A DNA stretch of 9,701 bases from Bacilli bacterium (GTDB lineage: Bacteria > Bacillota_I > Bacilli_A > RFN20 > CAG-826): contig JAFZUD010000097.1 of NCBI GenBank assembly GCA_017618495.1, positions 1 to 9,701 of the forward strand, read 5' to 3'. The notes beneath the pieces are model-generated. The model had not been told where the DNA came from. It did not search any database and saw only the letters and a program-made list of their open reading frames with translations. A program made the position numbers and the translations under genes. Shown here one piece after another: positions 5,291-9,701 of this stretch (the first letter of the stretch is position 1; the number at the start of each line of letters is the position of its first letter).

Positions 5291-6824
5291 GGAACTTTCT
5301 CCTGAACAAGAGAAGGAAATCCTTTCTTTGATCAAGGCCGAGGCCTCTTCTTTCGTTCCGGACAAATTGCTTAGCGTCCTTAAGGCCTGTGGCATCGAAA
5401 GCGAAGTCAGCCAAGAGGATGAAGCGTTCGTTCTTGGAATGCTCAAAGGCAATTCCTTCGTCCCAGATGACAAAGCCGCATTAGAAAAAACCACTGGCGT
5501 CATCGCCCCTGATTTAAAGAAAGACGAAAAGGCTTTGACCCGTCGCATGAGACGCGAGGCAAACGCTTTCGTTCCTAACAAAAAACGCGAAATCTATAAC
5601 AAAACCGGCCTAAAAGAGCATTTCTCCTTCGCAAGGTTCATGAAAAAGAACTGGGCTTTCGTTGGAGCGGGTGCCGCTGCAATCGCTGGCATTAGCATCG
5701 GTGCGAATGCCTATCTCAACAACCGTGAGATCGTCAATGCTGCCAGCTCATACATCAATGTTTCCATCACCCCATCGACTTGTGAGGTGCAAGCCCCTAT
5801 GAGAGGCTACGAAGGAACAAGCGAAGCCCAGTCGAATAACTACAAGCCATCCTGGGGCATGAGCGCTGACAACAAGAACCTCGTCACCGACGTCAAAGCG
5901 AATAACTATAGCGCTAACCTAGTCGCAGTCAGCAGCGCCAATCTCCTTGAGAAGTCGGCATACCAAGCTGTCGCTGACCTCATCAACCCATGCTACGAGA
6001 AAGGTTATCTCGAAGCGGTTAACAAAGACTCCCTCAATACAATCACCATCGATATTGTCTCAACGATCGATAACTACGCCGACATCTATGAAGAAAGCTT
6101 CAAAGAGGCGCTTAACTCCGCTCTCCAAAGAGACAGGGTCTACGCCAATGTCGAGTTCAATGTCTTCAGGATTGATACCCTTGTGAGAACTGACCATCTA
6201 AAGATGGGGAAGATCTCCAAAATCTATTCGACCTTCAACCGCGATGTCGATGTCAAAGTGATTGCCGACTATAGCGAAGAGCTCATTAACAACCTTGATG
6301 CAGCAATCAGCTCCACCGCTCTTGCTCGTCTTTCTGAGGCTGGTCTCAATTATCTAACCGATGGAATTAAGGAAACCTTCCTCAGCTTCACCGGCGAAAA
6401 ACAAATCAAATCCTCCCTCACTCCAGAAGAGTTCGATATGTGCAGAAACGAATTGGCTTCCCAAGCATGGCGCTTAAGGAACTACTTCGGAACCGAAGAT
6501 GTCGAAAAACTCTCTCAATTCCTTTCCGACGATAGCGGAGCCATCTATATCTCTGACCTCAACAAATTCATGATGGATGAGAATCCGATGCTCAAAGACT
6601 TATACAAAGAAGTCCGTAATTACGTCTTGGCGAAAGCGACGGAAACCGAACAGGATTATAACAGCTTCCTCCAAAGCGTTTCTAAGCACGCTGAATCCGC
6701 TCAGAAGTCGACAGGATACTTCCCTGATGCCGGTAAGGCTGATCCAGGCATTTGGTCACACGGCGAAGGCTGGTGCGAACCTGGCTGGGGCCCTGGCGGA
6801 TGGGGCGGTTGGTGGCATCCATAG
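5253..6824 (+). CDS. Single-pass membrane protein, probable anti-sigma factor with RsgI-like ectodomain
   Basis: This protein is 523 residues. About 130 cytoplasmic residues, with three FVP motifs (F34, F69, F106) in similar segments 35-37 residues apart, are followed by basic RFMKKNW and one membrane helix (about 134-155), giving an N-in topology. The segment after the membrane, SYINVSITPS (166-175), resembles the AYVSLDINPS-type segment of RsgI anti-sigma factors. It is followed by an RsgI-middle-domain-like pattern (AYQAVADLI...KGYLEAV..., about 236-300), then a helical domain (about 340-480) that I do not recognise. The extreme C-terminus is Gly/Trp-rich, with Trp at 501, 507, 512, 517, 520 and 521. 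The anti-sigma role is inferred from the overlap with the sigma gene and the topology. The N-terminus lacks an obvious zinc-finger or RsgI_N signature. ATG 5253 has no strong ribosome site, and TTG at 5271 is a possible alternative start; either overlaps the sigma gene. Confidence 0.75.
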   Translation: MKENTNLVIKTPEELSPEQEKEILSLIKAEASSFVPDKLLSVLKACGIESEVSQEDEAFVLGMLKGNSFVPDDKAALEKTTGVIAPDLKKDEKALTRRMRREANAFVPNKKREIYNKTGLKEHFSFARFMKKNWAFVGAGAAAIAGISIGANAYLNNREIVNAASSYINVSITPSTCEVQAPMRGYEGTSEAQSNNYKPSWGMSADNKNLVTDVKANNYSANLVAVSSANLLEKSAYQAVADLINPCYEKGYLEAVNKDSLNTITIDIVSTIDNYADIYEESFKEALNSALQRDRVYANVEFNVFRIDTLVRTDHLKMGKISKIYSTFNRDVDVKVIADYSEELINNLDAAISSTALARLSEAGLNYLTDGIKETFLSFTGEKQIKSSLTPEEFDMCRNELASQAWRLRNYFGTEDVEKLSQFLSDDSGAIYISDLNKFMMDENPMLKDLYKEVRNYVLAKATETEQDYNSFLQSVSKHAESAQKSTGYFPDAGKADPGIWSHGEGWCEPGWGPGGWGGWWHP

Positions 6825-6858
6825 GCAAGTAAACACTTGCCTTTTTCTTTTATTCTTT
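6824..6858 (+). terminator. Rho-independent terminator of the sigma/anti-sigma operon
   Basis: GGCAAGT (6824-6830), loop AAAC, and ACTTGCC (6835-6841) form a perfect 7-base stem followed directly by TTTTTCTTTTATTCTTT. The first stem base is the last base of the anti-sigma stop codon. The signal separates this operon from the membrane-protein gene downstream. Confidence 0.9.
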
Positions 6859-6903
6859 AGCGAAGGCCATTAAAATTAGAGGGTCCAACAAGGAGGATTT
6901 CTC

Positions 6904-7695
6904 ATGAGCAAAGAAAAGAAACCTTTAAACATGAAGAAAGGTGGCTTAATTTGGTCCATCTGGAACTTCATCGAAGCCGCTTTGCTTTTGACGATGGGCA
7001 TTCTCGTCATCGCCAACTGCACAAATTCTGATATCCAGGCAAACGTCTTCATCGTCATCTCGATATTCCTTATGGTTGGCGGTCTTCTTAAGATCGTCGC
7101 CAACTTCTTACCAGTCATTGGCGCCACTCCTCTTGAGGTCATGGCCAAGCAAGCTATCCGTGCACAGCTTTCTTACGACCTTGTCATCGGCGGAACCATT
7201 GAGCTCGCCTTTGGCGTTGCCCTTTGTGTCTCCATGACCACTGGTGATCCTGCTGCCATCATCGGCATCATCATGAACTTCATCGTCTGGCTCGTCAGCG
7301 GACTCCTCATCGTCTCTGGCGTTTCCCTTGTTGCCTTCGCGATCGGATTCATCGTCAGCAAACTTTATAAGCTTTACATGCCAATCCTTGAGATCATCCT
7401 TGGCGTCCTTCTCATTGGTGCAGGCGTTGCCATCATCATCCTCTTCACCAACAACAGCGAAATCGTCATGAGCATCATGCTCGTCATCGTCGGCGCTGCC
7501 CTTGCTGTCGGTGCCGTCTTCAAAGTCATCGGCGTCGTCAAAGCCATCCTCAAGAACAAAGAGGAAAAGGAACCTGACGAGAACGTCATCGACGCTCCAG
7601 AAACCTTCGAGGTTAAGGAAGAAGAACCGAAAGAAGAAACGGTTCAGGAAACCGAAAGCACCGAAGTCGCTGTCATCGAAGAGACTAACGAATAA
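6904..7695 (+). CDS. DUF308/HdeD-like polytopic membrane protein with acidic tail
   Basis: This 263-residue membrane protein begins with a short basic segment (MSKEKKPLNMKK) followed by about six hydrophobic helices, near residues 15-38, 48-70, 92-112, 118-151 (perhaps two), 158-181 and 187-214. The helices are rich in Gly, Ile and Val, and recurring G-x-L-L-I-V/I-x-G patterns suggest internal duplication, as in DUF308/HdeD-like proteins. The last 45 residues are cytoplasmic-type, with about 19 Glu/Asp and no Arg. No catalytic motif is visible. HdeD is linked to acid stress in enterobacteria, but that role cannot be carried over here. AGGAGG lies seven bases before ATG, one of the strongest ribosome sites in the window. 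The gene stands alone between two terminators. Sitting directly after a sigma/anti-sigma pair, it may be a target of that sigma factor; this is inference. Confidence 0.7.
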   Translation: MSKEKKPLNMKKGGLIWSIWNFIEAALLLTMGILVIANCTNSDIQANVFIVISIFLMVGGLLKIVANFLPVIGATPLEVMAKQAIRAQLSYDLVIGGTIELAFGVALCVSMTTGDPAAIIGIIMNFIVWLVSGLLIVSGVSLVAFAIGFIVSKLYKLYMPILEIILGVLLIGAGVAIIILFTNNSEIVMSIMLVIVGAALAVGAVFKVIGVVKAILKNKEEKEPDENVIDAPETFEVKEEEPKEETVQETESTEVAVIEETNE

Positions 7696-7706
7696 CAAAC
7701 AGATAC

Positions 7707-7740
7707 AAAAAAGAGGCTGGGATCCAGCCTCTTTTCTTTT
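7707..7740. terminator. Bidirectional terminator between convergent genes
   Basis: AAAAGAGGCTGG (7709-7720), loop GAT, and CCAGCCTCTTTT (7724-7735) form a 12-base perfect stem. On the plus strand it ends in TTTTCTTTTT, and on the minus strand in TTTTTT. It lies 11 bases after the DUF308-like stop and 7 bases after the folD stop, so it serves both. Confidence 0.93.
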
Positions 7741-7747
7741 TCCTTAT

Positions 7748-8536
7748 TTATTTCTTGGCTTCCATGAGGTTCTTAAGGAGAGCGAGCCTCGTAAGAAGTC
7801 CAACGCCTCCAGGAACCGGAGTCTGTTTGGCGATTGGGAGATTTGGTTCGGCGTCACCATGGAGATGTCCGTCTTCGCCTTTGTTGATGCCGACATCGAC
7901 TAACCAAGCGGTTGGCTTGAGTTCATATGTATGATCAATGAAGGCTTGCCTGCCGATTGCGACAACGATGAGGTCGGCGTTCTTAAGATACATGCGACGG
8001 TCCTCTTCTTTGGTCTTGGAATGGAGGACGGTGACATTGCAGTTTTTGTTGAGGAGAAGTCTCGCCATAGGTTTGCCAACGATATCGCTTCTACCTAAAA
8101 CCACCGCGTTTTTGCCAGTGAAATCGAATCCATCGGCGGATAAATAATCAACGATTCCTTTTGGGGTGCAGCAGATATATTTGGAGCCAAGGACAAAGCC
8201 ATCGACATCCTTTTCAGGGGAGATGGTTTCGTTGATGTGCTTCTCGCTGATATGTTTTGGGACCGGAAGCTGAACGAGGATGCCAGTGATTGATGGATCT
8301 TCGTTTTGCTTTCTGATGAGGGAGAGGACTTCTTCTTCGGTGACATCTTCCTCAAACTGGGTTTGGATGGCGGTGATGCCGACCTCCGCGGAATCTTTCT
8401 TCTTTCCGCGGACATAAGACTCGCTGGCAGGGTTGTGGCCAACGGTGATGATTGAGAGAACAGGCGCCTCAGGCATTTGAGCCACTTCGGCTTTGATTCT
8501 TTCCTTTTCTTGAAGGACGTATTCTTTTATTTCCAT
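7748..8536 (-). CDS. folD: FolD, methylenetetrahydrofolate dehydrogenase/cyclohydrolase
   Basis: This cytoplasmic bifunctional enzyme interconverts 5,10-methylene-THF and 10-formyl-THF in one-carbon metabolism, using NAD(P). Visible landmarks are ASESYVRGKKK (residues 38-47, catalytic Lys K45 in Y-V-x-x-K), GILVQLPVP (85-93), KDVDGF (109-114), the nucleotide-binding GRSDIVGKPMARLL (148-161), DVGIN (214-218) and PGGVG (242-246). I chose ATG 8536 (262 residues) because homologous sequence begins at MEIKEYVLQEKERIK; upstream in-frame ATGs at 8551 and 8575 add only unrelated residues. AAGG lies just upstream. The protein is shorter than the usual 280-300 residues because the N-terminal IDGK-type segment is missing. 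The usual PGGVGPMT reads PGGVGLLTR. The gene follows secG after a terminator. Confidence 0.95.
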   Translation of the reverse strand: MEIKEYVLQEKERIKAEVAQMPEAPVLSIITVGHNPASESYVRGKKKDSAEVGITAIQTQFEEDVTEEEVLSLIRKQNEDPSITGILVQLPVPKHISEKHINETISPEKDVDGFVLGSKYICCTPKGIVDYLSADGFDFTGKNAVVLGRSDIVGKPMARLLLNKNCNVTVLHSKTKEEDRRMYLKNADLIVVAIGRQAFIDHTYELKPTAWLVDVGINKGEDGHLHGDAEPNLPIAKQTPVPGGVGLLTRLALLKNLMEAKK

Positions 8537-8576
8537 AGCTAACCTTAACATAACACTTAAGGGTTTTAATTTCATT

Positions 8577-8602
8577 AAAAAAGGCCAGATTCTTATCTGG
8601 CC
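8577..8602 (-). terminator. Terminator of secG
   Basis: On the minus strand GGCCAGAT, loop AAGA and ATCTGGCC form an 8-base perfect stem followed by TTTTTT. It starts about 20 bases after the secG stop and about 40 bases before folD. It should largely separate the two genes, although folD has no strong promoter in the remaining gap and may depend on readthrough. Confidence 0.9.
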
Positions 8603-8622
8603 TATCGATTATTCTTTCTCGA

Positions 8623-8922
8623 TTATTTGAGAAGCTTGAAGAAGGTGAGGAGCTCGGTGGTTGTGGTACCGTTATCTCCGCTTTCAGGTCCCTTAGCATT
8701 GAGAATCATGATAAGGAGAGCGAGGAAGAGGAAGACGACAGCGAATCCGAAGGTAAGCCAAGTAATGACTTTCTCGGAACCACGTTCCTTGGTTTTAACG
8801 AAAACGTTAAGTCCTCCACCGGTGATAGCGCCAGAAGCACCTTCTGACTTACCGCCTTGGAGCAAGCTCAAAACGATCAATATGAGAGCGACGATGATAA
8901 ATAAGATGTCATACCACTGCAT
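8623..8922 (-). CDS. secG: SecG, protein-export channel subunit
   Basis: SecG is a small membrane subunit of the SecYEG translocon that aids preprotein export. The 99-residue protein has the two-helix layout: the first membrane segment is about residues 4-21 and the second about 53-74. Between them is the family loop LLQGGKSEGASGAITGGG (20-37). The C-terminal 25 residues are polar with a TTTT run and are not conserved in the family. ATG 8922 is preceded by CGGAG about 11 bases upstream, a rather distant ribosome site. The gene has its own promoter candidate at 8964-8991 and its own terminator. Confidence 0.93.
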   Translation of the reverse strand: MQWYDILFIIVALILIVLSLLQGGKSEGASGAITGGGLNVFVKTKERGSEKVITWLTFGFAVVFLFLALLIMILNAKGPESGDNGTTTTELLTFFKLLK

Positions 8923-8963
8923 AATACGAATAACTCCGAACGCTAAATGCGCTAGATAACTTT

Positions 8964-8992
8964 AGTATAGTTAGACCTTTTTCGCAATCAAA
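8964..8992 (-). promoter_or_regulatory. Promoter candidate of secG
   Basis: On the minus strand, TTGATT (8991-8986) or TTTGAT (8992-8987) is followed after 16 or 17 bases by TATACT (8969-8964). Transcription would begin near 8957, leaving a leader of about 35 bases. The promoter lies in the short gap after uvrB, so secG need not depend on uvrB transcription. Confidence 0.55.
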
Positions 8993-8996
8993 GATT

Positions 8997-9011
8997 CACT
9001 ATACAATAGTG
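8997..9011 (-). terminator. Small hairpin after uvrB, weak terminator or operator
   Basis: CACTAT-ACA-ATAGTG is a perfect 6-base dyad with a 3-base loop, located 6 bases after the uvrB stop. The minus-strand continuation (AATCTTTGATT) has no strong T-run, so termination would be inefficient. It lies directly upstream of the secG -35 box and could instead be a protein-binding site. Confidence 0.3.
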
Positions 9012-9017
9012 CTTCCT

Positions 9018-9701
9018 TTACTTTCCGAGATTGGCTTTCGTCTCGAGAATGATGTCGCGAATCTCCGCCGCTCTTTCGAAATCGTAATTCTTTGCGGCCT
9101 CTTTCATCTCTTTATCAAGGAGCTTCAAGCGCTTCTCAATCTCGCTTCTCGACATCTTGCCAGACATCTTGGAGAACTCTTCCTCGTCCCTGTCGTTATT
9201 GGTGAGAGGAGGTCTGATCTCTTTGATGATGGTCGTTGGGACGATGCCATATTCATCGTTGTAGGCTTTTTGGATGCTCCTACGACGATTGGTCTCATCG
9301 ATGCATTCCTTCATCGAGCGGGTGATCGTGTCAGCGTACATGATGACTTTGCCATGCGCGTTTCTCGCTGCACGTCCCGTGATCTGGATGAGGGAGGTTG
9401 TTGAACGGAGGAAGCCTTCTTTATCGGCATCAAGGATGCAGATCAAGGAGACCTCTGGGATATCAAGACCTTCTCTTAGAAGGTTGATGCCGACAAGGAC
9501 ATCGAATTTGCCCTTACGGAGCTGATAGATAATCTCGGTTCTCTCCAAGGTCTTTGTCTCGTTTTGGAGATAGGTGACTTTGATGCCTTCGTTTTTGAGA
9601 TAGGCGGTAAGATCCTCTGCCATTTTAATGGTGAGAGTGACGATCATGACCCTCTCGTTCTTCTCAATGCGGTCTTTGATCTCCGCCATGATGTCATCAA
9701 T
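9018..9701 (-). CDS. uvrB: UvrB, excinuclease ABC subunit B (5' part beyond window)
   Basis: The visible 227 residues are the C-terminal third of UvrB, the DNA-damage-verifying helicase-like subunit of nucleotide excision repair, which works with UvrA and UvrC. The frame is open to the window edge. Landmarks in order are IDDIMAEIKDRI, TLERTEIIYQLRKG, the very conserved DVLVGINLLREGLDIPEV segment, LDADKEGFLRS, helicase motif VI as QITGRAARN, and IKEIRPP. The C-terminal UVR motif, DKEMKEAAKNYDFERAAEIRD, docks onto UvrC. In most UvrB proteins motif VI reads QTIGRAARN; here the two middle residues are swapped. The stop TAA is at 9018-9020. The start and any SOS box lie outside the window. Confidence 0.97.
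   Translation of the reverse strand: MDDIMAEIKDRIEKNERVMIVTLTIKMAEDLTAYLKNEGIKVTYLQNETKTLERTEIIYQLRKGKFDVLVGINLLREGLDIPEVSLICILDADKEGFLRSTTSLIQITGRAARNAHGKVIMYADTITRSMKECIDETNRRRSIQKAYNDEYGIVPTTIIKEIRPPLTNNDRDEEEFSKMSGKMSRSEIEKRLKLLDKEMKEAAKNYDFERAAEIRDIILETKANLGK

Noticed and set aside
7108..7698. 196-codon minus-strand open frame opposite the DUF308-like gene
   Set aside because: It is extremely Asp-rich because the real gene uses many ATC and GTC codons; it is an antisense shadow of a well-supported membrane protein.
8537..8575. Earlier starts for folD at 8575 or 8551
   Set aside because: The added residues (MKLKPLSVMLRLA) do not resemble FolD, and the alignment with the family begins at the ATG at 8536.

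Overview
The window looks like chromosome from a Gram-positive, Bacillota-type bacterium. The evidence is a UmuC-like polymerase of the Gram-positive type paired with a YolD-like protein, a SecG of the two-helix form, an ECF sigma factor paired with an anti-sigma protein whose ectodomain resembles RsgI, AGGAGG-type ribosome sites, and hairpin-plus-T-run terminators. TGA is a true stop here: the polymerase and yolD-like genes overlap as ATGA, and the sigma gene ends at TGA, so this is not a code-4 mollicute. A lineage within Bacilli/Erysipelotrichia-like gut bacteria would fit, but I cannot place it from one window. No mobile elements, CRISPR arrays, tRNA or rRNA genes are visible.

Layout. (1) Positions 1-2501, minus strand: a feoA-feoB ferrous iron import operon. 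feoB is open for 755 codons and runs off the left edge. Its upstream region has a sigma-70-like promoter surrounded by three TTAG...CTAA-type dyads that look like metal-regulator operators. (2) Positions 3016-4568, plus strand: a Y-family lesion-bypass polymerase translationally coupled to a small YolD-like partner. (3) Positions 4569-4714: a short intergenic region packed with dyads, holding a probable terminator and a TATAAT promoter. (4) Positions 4715-6824, plus strand: an ECF sigma factor overlapping a 523-residue single-pass membrane protein that I read as its anti-sigma factor. A clean terminator follows. (5) Positions 6904-7695, plus strand: a polytopic DUF308/HdeD-like membrane protein with an acidic tail. 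(6) A bidirectional terminator at 7707-7740 separates it from the convergent minus-strand genes folD, secG and the 3' third of uvrB, which runs off the right edge.

Working together. The iron operon, the bypass polymerase cassette, the sigma/anti-sigma pair and the housekeeping genes appear to be separate transcription units. The least ordinary part is the sigma/anti-sigma unit. The membrane partner carries three copies of an F-V-P-D/N motif in its cytoplasmic segment. Just outside the membrane it has an RsgI-like Y-x-x-x-x-I-x-P-S element in which the usual Asn before Pro is Thr. It ends in an extracellular Gly/Trp-rich tail. That combination is the best candidate for an undescribed signalling system in this window.
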